Of a DNA stretch of 64,000 nucleotides, positions 43,522 to 51,311 are shown one piece after another (positions within the stretch are counted from its first letter, which is position 1; each line of letters opens with the position of its first letter). The notes under the pieces were generated by a model. It was not told the DNA's origin, made no database searches, and was given only the letters and a program-made list of their open reading frames with translations. The stretch spans positions 186,001 to 250,000 of the forward strand of contig RKQB01000002.1 of the NCBI GenBank assembly GCA_003797895.1, read 5' to 3'. Source of the stretch: Cyclobacteriaceae bacterium YHN15 (GTDB taxonomy: Bacteria > Bacteroidota > Bacteroidia > Cytophagales > Cyclobacteriaceae). A program made the translations under genes and the position numbers.

Positions 43522-43545
43522 TACCCCATTTGCGGTATTTTTTCT
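43522..43545 (+). promoter_or_regulatory. Operator-like palindrome, site C (barrel/protease operon)
   Basis: TACCCC, ATTTGC, GGTATTTTTTCT in a row, 91 bases before the start at 43636. A weak -7 box ATTATTTG (43557-43564) starts 23 bases after the GGTATTTT half, which would place that half on the -33 region, as for an activator of a weak promoter. Confidence 0.75.
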
Positions 43546-43635
43546 TTTTGACGAATATTATTTGTTATAAAAATTCATTTCATGGAGAGGCCTTCATAAA
43601 TTAATAACCCATTAGTAATTTTTAAAGGGTAAAAT

Positions 43636-44268
43636 ATGAAGCTTTTATTTAAAATTTTGGTTTTGGTGTTCCTTACAGGCAATGCTTTTTCACAAATGGA
43701 CAGCACCATTGTAGCACCTAAGAAAAAATACAATACCAAATGGAGAGTGGCTGCACATGCCAATTATATCAATTTTAACAATTCCTTGGGGTATTTTGAT
43801 ATTGACAGTGAGTATAAGTTGGGATTCAGTACCGGTCCGGTCTTTAATTTTAATATCAGCCCCTTTTACAGCATGCGGCTGGAACCCTATTACCTTTTTC
43901 AGCAAATCCAGAATAGGTATGTGGCCGATAATGTGGATGCGAAAACATCTTTTACCAACCATGTGGCGGGGATGGATTTTTTCCCGGTCGTGCTGAAAAC
44001 CAATACTAAATTCAAGCCTACCCTTTCTTTGGGCGGATATGCACAATACCATATCCACTCCAAGTCACAAACTGAAATCAATGGCACTGAAATCGCCTAT
44101 CCCTTTGATGAATTCAACCAATTTCAGGCCGGTTGGATTGTTGGGGCCGGGGTATATTTAAAGCGGACCTTGTTGGAGTTGAGGCTGTACAATGCCCTGG
44201 TGGAATTTTATCCCAATGCTACTACCAGTAATACCCTTCGCAGTATGTCATTCATTATCGCATTTTAA
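43636..44268 (+). CDS. Outer membrane beta-barrel-like protein, 210 aa
   Basis: Signal peptide MKLLFKILVLVFLTGNAFS followed by about 190 residues with alternating hydrophobic strands rich in Tyr and Phe (WRVAAHANYINFNNSLGYF, GFSTGPVFNFNISPFYSMRL, PTLSLGGYAQYHI, GWIVGAGVYLKRTLLELRLY) and a final Phe, as in porins and PorT-like eight-stranded barrels. No exact family is recognised. It is first in an operon with the metalloprotease-like lipoprotein, one base apart, and divergent from the giant HYR gene; both units carry the same operator-like site. It may help display or mature the giant protein, which is an inference from position only. Confidence 0.72.
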   Translation: MKLLFKILVLVFLTGNAFSQMDSTIVAPKKKYNTKWRVAAHANYINFNNSLGYFDIDSEYKLGFSTGPVFNFNISPFYSMRLEPYYLFQQIQNRYVADNVDAKTSFTNHVAGMDFFPVVLKTNTKFKPTLSLGGYAQYHIHSKSQTEINGTEIAYPFDEFNQFQAGWIVGAGVYLKRTLLELRLYNALVEFYPNATTSNTLRSMSFIIAF

Positions 44269-44269
44269 T

Positions 44270-46090
44270 ATGAAAAGCCGCATCATCATTCTTTTGTTCT
44301 CCCATTGTCTTTTGTTCAACTCCTGCCTGGTGGACAATTTTGAGGTAAGTTCACTGTTGCTGGACAGCATTACTGAGGTGAAATTGACCTCCAATGATAC
44401 CTTGTTTCTAAAAAAAGATGAAATACATGAGATCAAATATTCCTTCCGGTATTTTTCAAAGCAAAGGGAAGTAAACCTTAAGAATACTGTTAAACCAATA
44501 TTCTATCTCAATGGACTTGAGGTAGAGAAAACAGAAATCGACCTTAGCAAAGAGACCACCTATACACTTGAAGCTGAGTTTCCGAATAAATCCAAAACGC
44601 TGAGTAATAAATTGAATATTAAGGTATTACCACTTAATCAAGTAATTGCAGAAATATCATTAAAATCAATCGATAACACCTATTTTATCAATAAAGTAGA
44701 GTTCCAACAAAACAAACTTCTCGATTTTATTGAAATATCAGCAAGACTAAAAACCTCAGAGGTTGTTGATTTAAAGCCATTTACTGAAATTTATTCATTG
44801 GAGTACAATGAAGTGAAATTGTCAAATGTATCAATAAGTGGATTACCTGATGGCAAGTTTAGATTGAGAGCCACAGTCGGACAGGTGTTTAGTAATTCAA
44901 TAGATTTTGAGGTTTTTGATCCAATGACCTATATCAAGCGTATTGATTTATTATTGGATGAAAGAACAAGGAATAATTATGCAGTGGCTGGATCATCGGA
45001 ACTGGATTTTTCTTATCAAGTGATTGGTATGGATGACGCTATACTGCCTATACCCGCCTCATTGATAGTTGATGGGCAAAAGCAAAATTCCTTCAAAAAT
45101 GTGCCGATCAATCAAGCAGGATTAGTAAATGTGCATGCTGAAATCTCTGGGAAGAAAAGTAACACCATAAAGGTCATTTCAAGACAAAATCAGGTCTTAC
45201 CAAAAATCCAGGTTCCCATCATATTTCATGTTTTGGATAATTTAAATAAAGGAATAAGCAGGGCAACAGTTGATTTTGAATTAGAAAAATTGAATACGGA
45301 CTTTGCCAATCAATTTCAACTCCAGCCTGCCCTACCAAAAAGCAGCAATGCGGTTAATATACATATGGAATTTTATCTGGCTGACAGGGATGAGTCCGGT
45401 AATCTGCTTCAGGAAAATGGGATCAATAGAATTTCAAGCGGTGGACAGACTTTTTCATTGAGTTCAAATGAAGCTAATTACCTTTTCCAAAGAATGTGGG
45501 ATCCGAGGAAATATGTCAATGTCTTTGTAGGGAGAATGGATTCGCCATTTGGTTATGCTTATTATCCTGTTGTGAAGGACATAGATTTACCTGGTATGTC
45601 CCGTATTTTCGATGATTATGTTTTGACCTATCCCTATGTTACTGTGATTTCTGACAATGCAATGGGTCTAGCAAACAATTCAACATTGGCCCATGAAATT
45701 GGGCATATGCTGGCATTATTACATCCATTTGAACAAAATTCAAATGGCTTTGAATGTATTGATGGAGATTATTGCCCCGATACAGAAACTTATTTAATAG
45801 ATGCTACAAATAGTCCGTTTGTAAGTCCGAGTAATATAGTCCAAAACTGTCTACAACAAACATTCTTTTCTGTTAATATTATGGATTATGTTGATCGAAG
45901 AAATAGTTTCACTTTCGATCAAAGAGATAGAATGAGAACAGCTGCCATTTTCAATCCCTTTTTTGCAAAAGAAGGAAACTTCACCAATTCGAGACTGAAG
46001 CCATTTGAAAAGAGTAAGCTAAACCCTAACATCAAACCTGTAGCCTGCCCCAATCAAAATCATTTTGGAAGAAGATTTCATAATCACTGA
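44270..46090 (+). CDS. Pappalysin-like (M43) zinc metalloprotease lipoprotein
   Basis: A 606-residue lipid-anchored protein. The start at 44270 gives MKSRIIILLFSHCLLFNSC with the lipobox Cys at 19. Residues about 20-315 are beta-rich and resemble Ig-like or adhesive modules without a named family. The C-terminal half has the metzincin motif HEIGHMLALLHPF and, about 65 residues on, the Met-turn NIMDYVD, as in M43B pappalysins. QVPIIFHVLDN at the domain start is also typical. A disulfide pair is plausible around FECIDGDYCPD. It follows the barrel gene by one base. A role in cutting surface or host proteins, or in processing its neighbours, is possible but not shown. Confidence 0.85.
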   Translation: MKSRIIILLFSHCLLFNSCLVDNFEVSSLLLDSITEVKLTSNDTLFLKKDEIHEIKYSFRYFSKQREVNLKNTVKPIFYLNGLEVEKTEIDLSKETTYTLEAEFPNKSKTLSNKLNIKVLPLNQVIAEISLKSIDNTYFINKVEFQQNKLLDFIEISARLKTSEVVDLKPFTEIYSLEYNEVKLSNVSISGLPDGKFRLRATVGQVFSNSIDFEVFDPMTYIKRIDLLLDERTRNNYAVAGSSELDFSYQVIGMDDAILPIPASLIVDGQKQNSFKNVPINQAGLVNVHAEISGKKSNTIKVISRQNQVLPKIQVPIIFHVLDNLNKGISRATVDFELEKLNTDFANQFQLQPALPKSSNAVNIHMEFYLADRDESGNLLQENGINRISSGGQTFSLSSNEANYLFQRMWDPRKYVNVFVGRMDSPFGYAYYPVVKDIDLPGMSRIFDDYVLTYPYVTVISDNAMGLANNSTLAHEIGHMLALLHPFEQNSNGFECIDGDYCPDTETYLIDATNSPFVSPSNIVQNCLQQTFFSVNIMDYVDRRNSFTFDQRDRMRTAAIFNPFFAKEGNFTNSRLKPFEKSKLNPNIKPVACPNQNHFGRRFHNH

Positions 46091-46532
46091 GGATTTTTGG
46101 AAAGGGGGATTTCGGAAATAGGATGTCGAAAGACGTATTTCAGGACCGAACGTCAAGAAATCAGCCCTTTGGCTGATTTTAGTGAGGGGCCAGGGTGTAG
46201 GGTAAGGGAGAAACATGAAGAAGTTTAGGAATTAAGGGAGTTCATTAAGAGGCGAGCTTGCCTTCAGGTAGGAGATTTGGTAATAGACTCAAGACACAAG
46301 ACTTGGGAATAAAGAAATTACTGACCTGAACCTGGAAAATTTTCAGTTACTAGGTTAAAACTTTATGAATTGAATTAATAGACTTCTCTTCGGGGTGACA
46401 AGCGGAAGTCTTTGTGAGTAGCTGGCCCGGATTCGATGGATTGGTAAATAATTCCTATAACTACAACAACTTGACAACCCGACAACCATTACAACCACAA
46501 TTCTTTCCCACCAAGGCGGAACCAGACAAGCT
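46091..46532. repeat. Repeat-rich intergenic region
   Basis: No gene is seen. It holds GGGGGATTTCGGAAATAGG (46105), GGAATTAAGGGAGTTCATTA (46227) and the second copy of the 35-bp element starting GAGTAGCTG (46416-46450), then ACAACTTGACAACCCGACA-type sequence. A small hairpin AATCAGCCCTTTGGCTGATT (46160-46179) may terminate transcription. Confidence 0.65.
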
Positions 46533-47195
46533 TCACTGCCCCCTCTCCCACTCTTCCTTCAATAAGCCCAAAATCCCGGCCATCTTGTGTACTCCAAACT
46601 TACGGTAGATGTTTTTCTTGTGGGTCCGGACAGTCAAAGGGCTTAAATGCAATTCTCCGGCAATTTCTTTGTAGTTCTTCTGCTCCAGAAGCTTATCCAG
46701 GATTTTGATTTCGGAGCGGGACAGCTTGTATTTCAGGCAGACCCTTTCCATGGTATTCTTAAGTAAGTCCTCTGTTGCCAGTTCTCCTTTGGTTTCCGGA
46801 AAATATTTCCTGCCCTGCAGCGTTTCCCCAACGGCATGCAGAATTTCTTGGAGGGAACTGTCTTTCCTTACAAAACCCATAGCGCCTAATTTCTGACAAA
46901 GGGAAATATTGGACAAGGAAAACTGCATGCTGACAACCATCACTTTAAGGTTTGGGATCATTGTCCTGACTTCCTCTAAAAACTCAAAACCGTTCATTTC
47001 CGGCATATACAGATCCAAAATCACCAAGTCTGCCCCTCCTCCATTCTGAAAATATTTCAAGGCCTCTTTAGCATTGGAAAAATGCAATCCGGAAACAATT
47101 CCAAGGTTGCTTTGTAGGATGTGCTTGAGGCCATCTGCAAAAATCTCATGGTCATCTATGACCACGATTTGTGGTTTTGTTTCACTGTTGTTCAT
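46533..47195 (-). CDS. NarL/LuxR-type response regulator 1
   Basis: A 220-residue cytoplasmic regulator. The start at 47195 (MNNSETKPQIVV) is chosen over an ATG six bases earlier because it aligns with the start of the paralogue at 49931. Receiver domain: acidic pair in VVIDDHEIF, phosphorylated Asp in LVILDLYMPEMNG, Ser in MVVSMQF, Lys in FVRKDSS. C-terminal LuxR-type helix-turn-helix: LSRSEIKILDKLLEQKNYKEIAGELHLSPLTVRTHKKNIYRKF, about residues 150-210. It overlaps the end of its kinase gene by 14 bases and is surely its partner. Likely binds inverted repeats; the TACCC-N7-GGTATTTT palindrome upstream of the kinase gene is a candidate. Confidence 0.93.
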   Translation of the reverse strand: MNNSETKPQIVVIDDHEIFADGLKHILQSNLGIVSGLHFSNAKEALKYFQNGGGADLVILDLYMPEMNGFEFLEEVRTMIPNLKVMVVSMQFSLSNISLCQKLGAMGFVRKDSSLQEILHAVGETLQGRKYFPETKGELATEDLLKNTMERVCLKYKLSRSEIKILDKLLEQKNYKEIAGELHLSPLTVRTHKKNIYRKFGVHKMAGILGLLKEEWERGQ

Positions 47196-49104
47196 ACTCA
47201 TTTATTTCAAAAGGAATGCATACCAAAACCGTTGTTCCCAAAGGCCCACTGCTGATTTCGTGTTTCCCATTCAGGTATGTCAATCTTGTTTCCAGGTTTT
47301 TTAAACCCATTCCCTTATTTCCTTCTTTCATCTTTGTATAATCAAAACCCTTTCCGTTATCCGAGAGGATCACTTTGATTTCTGCGTCCTCATTGTCATA
47401 GAAGATATCTATATCCGCTTCAGTACCCTTGGCATGCTTGATGGTATTGTTGAGCATTTCTTTGATGATTCGGAATAAATTGGTCTTGTAATATGCTGGC
47501 AAAGGGGGCAGGTCACTGACATGGTACCTGAAATCAAGTCTGTCCTGCGTTTCCATCATCGCAAACAATTCCGAAATCATGGGCTCGAACCTTTTTTGGT
47601 CTACCTCCGAGGGCATCAGCTCGTGGGCAATAAATCGGATATCCTTCGTGGCTTTTTCAATCAGTTTCACGGATTCGGCAAGGTTTTCCTGGATTTTTTG
47701 ATTGATCCCACCCACTTTGTTTTCAGCATCTTCGACTTTCAGTCGGATCACGGCCATCAATGCTCCCAGGTCATCGTGGAGGTCCCTGCCTATCCTTTGT
47801 CTTTCTTCTTCCTGTATCCGGAATTTTTCCAATAGAAAATCTTTTTCCTTTATTGTCATCTCCATCAATAAGCCCTCTTTTTCTTTTCTGACTAAGTAAA
47901 AGCGATAACCTATTGCAGCGGTAAATGCCAAGACATTTACCAAGGCTCCTACCACCAATCCATTTGGGGGGATTGGATTGAATGATGTTATTCCTTGACT
48001 GTTAAGAAAATAGAATGTTAAACCAAGGATTAAAACAAGATTGGCTAAAAGAATATAAATCCCCTGTTTTTTATGGATTTGGCTGATATTGCTGACCAAC
48101 ACCAAAGCCACACATGCCATTGATAGATACAAGGCCGTAAGATTAAAAGTGTACTTTAAGGTATAATCCTGGATCAAAAAAATTCCCAGCAGTAAAAATA
48201 AACTCCATCCTAATGCCATATAATAAAACCCTCTTAATGTCCTGAAAAAAGTTGGATTTTTCGTTTTTAATCCTGTAAATAACAGGTTAAACTTCAATAA
48301 GAAGCCACAGGTCAGTAAACCAAAAAGTGGTATCCCTATTTGAGAAAGGGAAAGAAACCAGTTTCCATACAACCAATCAAAAGCATAACCATCTTCTTCA
48401 AGGATCAACAGCGTGCCGGATAAGACATAAGCCAGGAATATAATATATACCCGCTCTTTGAGGTAGATAAAAAGAAATAATGCAAAAAGAGAAGCAAATG
48501 CAAGGACTGTACTTATCCCGGCAAATAATGCCGCCCTATTGACCTCGTATTCCCAATAAGATTCTGCATTGTCCAAGAAGAAGGGCATGTAAATATTTCG
48601 ACCCCTGGAGTCTGTTTTTAAGAGAAGAATCACCTTTTCTTTAGGTGCAAGGGAAATTCTGAATGAAACCAAGCGGGTGTCCATGTCCCTGATATCATTT
48701 GGTACCCGATAACCTGAAATTTGGGTATTTGCTATCTTGCCCGATTCATCCAAGGTGTAGAGGGTGGCCTCATGTAGGGAAGAACTGGCAGGGCTGAAAA
48801 TTAATATATTTTCCTGATCCAATTGATTTTCCAAAGCAAGAGCAAACCACCAGATGGACTTGCTGAAACCTTTATTGAATAAATAAGGATGATCCATAAG
48901 CTGAAAAGCATTTTTTGAATAAGATTCAAATGCCCAGGAAAGGTCTCTGTTTTGGGTATCTTCCAGCACAAATAAATATCCTTCCAGATTATAATCTTCT
49001 TTGTCTTCTATCTGCAAAAATGGTAAGGCAAAAGGATTGGATTTCGCATCCCATGTGATGAGAATAAATAGGAGCAAGATCAAAAAGCAACCCGGTTTTT
49101 TCAT
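47182..49104 (-). CDS. 7TMR-DISM sensor histidine kinase 1
   Basis: A 640-residue sensor. The start at 49104 (MKKPGCFLILLLFILITWDA) makes a signal peptide; an upstream ATG would add nine residues before it. Residues about 30-160 are an extracellular DISMED2 beta domain (GYLFVLEDTQNRDLSWAFES, WWFALALENQLDQENILIF), about 170-385 are seven transmembrane helices, then the HisKA_3 dimerisation helix EEERQRIGRDLHDDLGALM (phospho-His) and a HATPase domain (IIKEMLNNTIKHAKG, DNGKGFDYTKMKEGNKGMGLKNLETRL). The last codons overlap its regulator. A palindrome (site D) lies 40-67 bases upstream, suggesting feedback control. Confidence 0.92.
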   Translation of the reverse strand: MKKPGCFLILLLFILITWDAKSNPFALPFLQIEDKEDYNLEGYLFVLEDTQNRDLSWAFESYSKNAFQLMDHPYLFNKGFSKSIWWFALALENQLDQENILIFSPASSSLHEATLYTLDESGKIANTQISGYRVPNDIRDMDTRLVSFRISLAPKEKVILLLKTDSRGRNIYMPFFLDNAESYWEYEVNRAALFAGISTVLAFASLFALFLFIYLKERVYIIFLAYVLSGTLLILEEDGYAFDWLYGNWFLSLSQIGIPLFGLLTCGFLLKFNLLFTGLKTKNPTFFRTLRGFYYMALGWSLFLLLGIFLIQDYTLKYTFNLTALYLSMACVALVLVSNISQIHKKQGIYILLANLVLILGLTFYFLNSQGITSFNPIPPNGLVVGALVNVLAFTAAIGYRFYLVRKEKEGLLMEMTIKEKDFLLEKFRIQEEERQRIGRDLHDDLGALMAVIRLKVEDAENKVGGINQKIQENLAESVKLIEKATKDIRFIAHELMPSEVDQKRFEPMISELFAMMETQDRLDFRYHVSDLPPLPAYYKTNLFRIIKEMLNNTIKHAKGTEADIDIFYDNEDAEIKVILSDNGKGFDYTKMKEGNKGMGLKNLETRLTYLNGKHEISSGPLGTTVLVCIPFEINEYEQQ

Positions 49105-49143
49105 GGAATTCAATATGAAATAAAAATACATGCAAGATTGTTC

Positions 49144-49171
49144 AAAAAAAATACCCTGTACAGGTGATTTT
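49144..49171 (-). promoter_or_regulatory. Operator-like palindrome, site D (kinase 1 operon)
   Basis: On the minus strand ACC, TGTACAG, GGTATTTTTT with a CCTGTACAGG core. A -7-like TATTTTTA (49128-49121) begins 27 bases after the start of the GGTATTTT half, the same distance as at site A. Confidence 0.6.
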
Positions 49172-49268
49172 CTGGTGAAAAAATATAATTATATTGATAA
49201 AAAATATAGATTTATAAAGGGTTTTGTTTTAGCATTTAAAAATAAATACATCACCACACCCTATGATG

Positions 49269-49931
49269 CTATTTACACCCTCCCAGCTCCTTCTCCAAAA
49301 TGAAAACAATCCCGGCAAGGCTTTCTACTTCAAATTTGCAGTAAATGTTTTTCCGGTGGCTTTTGACAGTCAGGGGGCTTAAATGAAGCTCATGGGCTAT
49401 TTCTTTGTTTTTCTTCTGATCTAACAACATCTCGAGAATTTTCAGCTCCGTACGGGAAAGGTTGAACTGCTTGCATAGTCTTTTCAAGGCATGGTCAACC
49501 TGATCAACAGTACCTAGACTTTTTCCTGTCTCAGGATAGTAATAATCCCCATCCAGAATATCCTGTACCGCTTGTAACATATCTTTCAAGGAACTGTCTT
49601 TTCCTATAAATCCATGGGCTCCCAGCTTTCTGGCAACAAAAATATTGGTTTCGGATGGATGCATGCTGGCCACCAAAATTTTGATCCCGGGCTTTTCTTC
49701 TTTTATATATTCCAAAAATTCCAGGTCATTCATCTGTGGCATGTAATGATTAAAAAGGATCAGATCCGCATCTCCTCCCTCTTTGAAATAATGAAAGGCA
49801 TGCTCTCCGTTGCCGAGACTGGTGTTTACTTTCAGATCCAGATTACTTTCCAGGATGCGCTTGATGCCATCCGCGAAAATCTCATGATTATCCACAATCA
49901 GAACCTGGGGTTTTGTTTTAAAATCGTTCAT
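49269..49931 (-). CDS. Orphan NarL-type pseudo-response regulator (phospho-Asp lost)
   Basis: A 220-residue paralogue of response regulator 1, of exactly equal length when started at 49931 (MNDFKTKPQVLIVDNHE). The LuxR-type DNA-binding domain is intact (LSRTELKILEMLLDQKKNKEIAHELHLSPLTVKSHRKNIYCKF). In the receiver domain two key acids have changed: VIDDHE has become IVDNHE, and the phosphorylated Asp of VILDLYMP is Asn in LILFNHYMP. The Lys of IGKDSS is retained. It therefore probably cannot be phosphorylated and would act constitutively or by dimer exchange with its relatives. Its own kinase has been lost apart from a short remnant that overlaps its first codons. Confidence 0.85.
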   Translation of the reverse strand: MNDFKTKPQVLIVDNHEIFADGIKRILESNLDLKVNTSLGNGEHAFHYFKEGGDADLILFNHYMPQMNDLEFLEYIKEEKPGIKILVASMHPSETNIFVARKLGAHGFIGKDSSLKDMLQAVQDILDGDYYYPETGKSLGTVDQVDHALKRLCKQFNLSRTELKILEMLLDQKKNKEIAHELHLSPLTVKSHRKNIYCKFEVESLAGIVFILEKELGGCK

Positions 49932-49995
49932 AAGCGCTAAGTTCAATTGGAGTACTAACCAAAACCGTTGTTCCCAAAGGCCCGCTTCTGATATC
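49918..49995 (-). pseudogene. Remnant of a duplicated 7TMR-DISM kinase (last 25 codons)
   Basis: In the frame overlapping the orphan regulator start, codons read DIRSGPLGTTVLVSTPIEL and end SAYERF-stop. The same positions in kinase 1 read EISSGPLGTTVLVCIPFEI and end NEYEQQ-stop. The DNA is clearly alignable through the overlap into the regulator start. Upstream of 49995 the similarity stops at once, so the rest of the kinase has been deleted. Confidence 0.8.
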
Positions 49996-50388
49996 TGGCG
50001 GACAAGATCCATCATTGTTTTTGCTTCATATTAATGTCTTCAATTGAACATCTAGAAAGAGTATTTCAAAGCAAAATCGTGTAATTCAGGTATCATACAG
50101 TATTGTTACATATTGTTACATATTTTTTTAAATTATTTTACTATACTGAATTTTTCCCCAAACCAAAGAGGATCTGCAACTTACCTAATAAATCAAGTAA
50201 AATGTAAGAAGTGAAAAGTGAGAAGTAGTATTTCTAAAGTCGGAATTCGGACTTGGGAGTTCATGGACCAAGTACCAATTAGAAATCACTGAGGTTTTTG
50301 AATTATTGGTGTTCTTTGGAGATATTTTAGAGACATGTGATTTCGCAAACCCAGTAGGGAATTCGAATAATTTTTAAAACCACATTTT

Positions 50389-50931
50389 CTAAGGAATAAA
50401 AGGAAATTCTGTATCCAAGTCAATCTCTGATTGATGGTTTTCATTTTCCTGAAACTTATTGAAAAAACGGAGTAACTCTTCCTCGATGATCTGAAGACCT
50501 GCCTTGTCATCCTGATTAAACCTCAGTTTTCTTTTTACAATGAGGTTGAAAATCGGTATCCCCAAGCGGCTGATCGGAAACACGGGTTCTTCATAACTGG
50601 GATTTTTTTCATTCAAAAATAATTGTAATCCATGTTCTGTGAATACAATGAAAACAATCCTGGCATCTCCTTTAACACTGAAGTACTCCACTGATTTGGC
50701 ATTCCAAAACAAATAAGGCTTATCGAAGGATTTAAAGGTGACTTCCTCTTCCTCAGTATGGTTATTACCTACAAAAAAATCAAAAGGTTTCCCCAAAGGA
50801 ACAGCCAACGAAACACCGCTTTCATAAGTCCTGAGTGCTATCTCATGGTTTTGATCCTCCGCATTTACTAAAAAGTACCCCGATACAAAAGAAGATAGTT
50901 TTGTGGTCGGAAGTAAAACATCTGTATACAT
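50389..50931 (-). CDS. AraC-like N-terminal (DUF6597-type) protein lacking the DNA-binding domain
   Basis: A 180-residue protein that resembles the ligand-binding part of AraC-type regulators of the DUF6597 kind: PTTKLSSFVSGYFLVNAED at the N-terminus, GVSLAVPLGKPFDFFVG, YFSVKGDARIVFIVFTEHGLQLFL, then the helical linker (IIEEELLRFFNKFQE). It stops where the AraC helix-turn-helix should begin. Downstream in another frame the sequence CGFKNYSN is faintly like the end of such a domain, so the gene may be a shortened relic of a complete regulator. A perfect palindrome (site E) lies about 70 bases upstream of its start. It sits between the orphan regulator and the kinase 2 operon. Confidence 0.55.
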   Translation of the reverse strand: MYTDVLLPTTKLSSFVSGYFLVNAEDQNHEIALRTYESGVSLAVPLGKPFDFFVGNNHTEEEEVTFKSFDKPYLFWNAKSVEYFSVKGDARIVFIVFTEHGLQLFLNEKNPSYEEPVFPISRLGIPIFNLIVKRKLRFNQDDKAGLQIIEEELLRFFNKFQENENHQSEIDLDTEFPFIP

Positions 50932-51001
50932 TTACTAAGGCTATTAGAAATAGAACACAATAATAAGAATTTTAGGCAAGTTAAATATATTTTCAGGTAT
51001 G

Positions 51002-51027
51002 AAAAATACCCTAAACAGGGTATTTTT
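51002..51027. promoter_or_regulatory. Operator-like palindrome, site E
   Basis: AAAAATACCCT and AGGGTATTTTT are perfect 11-base arms around AAAC. It is 70 bases before the AraC-like gene (minus) and about 285 before kinase 2 (plus). A minus-strand TTAACTTG box (50984-50977) starts 26 bases after the half-site start. Confidence 0.65.
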
Positions 51028-51311
51028 TTCTTATTTTACTTTCTTTCTGCCATTATAATGATCCATCCTATAATGGCAGACCCTCAAATAAAATTAATCC
51101 GCAATAACCTCATCTTGTCAGATTAACTTATTTTCAAATACCTGCAGGGTAATAGCAACAAAATCTTAAATGATCAAGTTTAAAATTCAAAAAGCCTATC
51201 TCATTTAATTTATCCAACCAGACAATGTAGGCCATATATTTGGACCTTACAGGCAAATAGGTATTTTAGGGGTCAGGATTGGTTGATACCTTTATTATGC
51301 TTGCACACCCA

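Noticed and set aside
43225..43545. Terminal inverted repeats of an insertion sequence or MITE
   Set aside because: The 24-bp inverted copies do look like element ends, but there is no transposase or target duplication, each copy is itself palindromic, and related sites occur singly upstream of other genes. Regulatory sites explain this better, though a small mobile element cannot be wholly excluded.
49932..50015. Longer orphan response regulator starting at 50015
   Set aside because: The extra 28 codons are the out-of-frame remnant of the lost kinase gene; the start at 49931 aligns with the paralogue.
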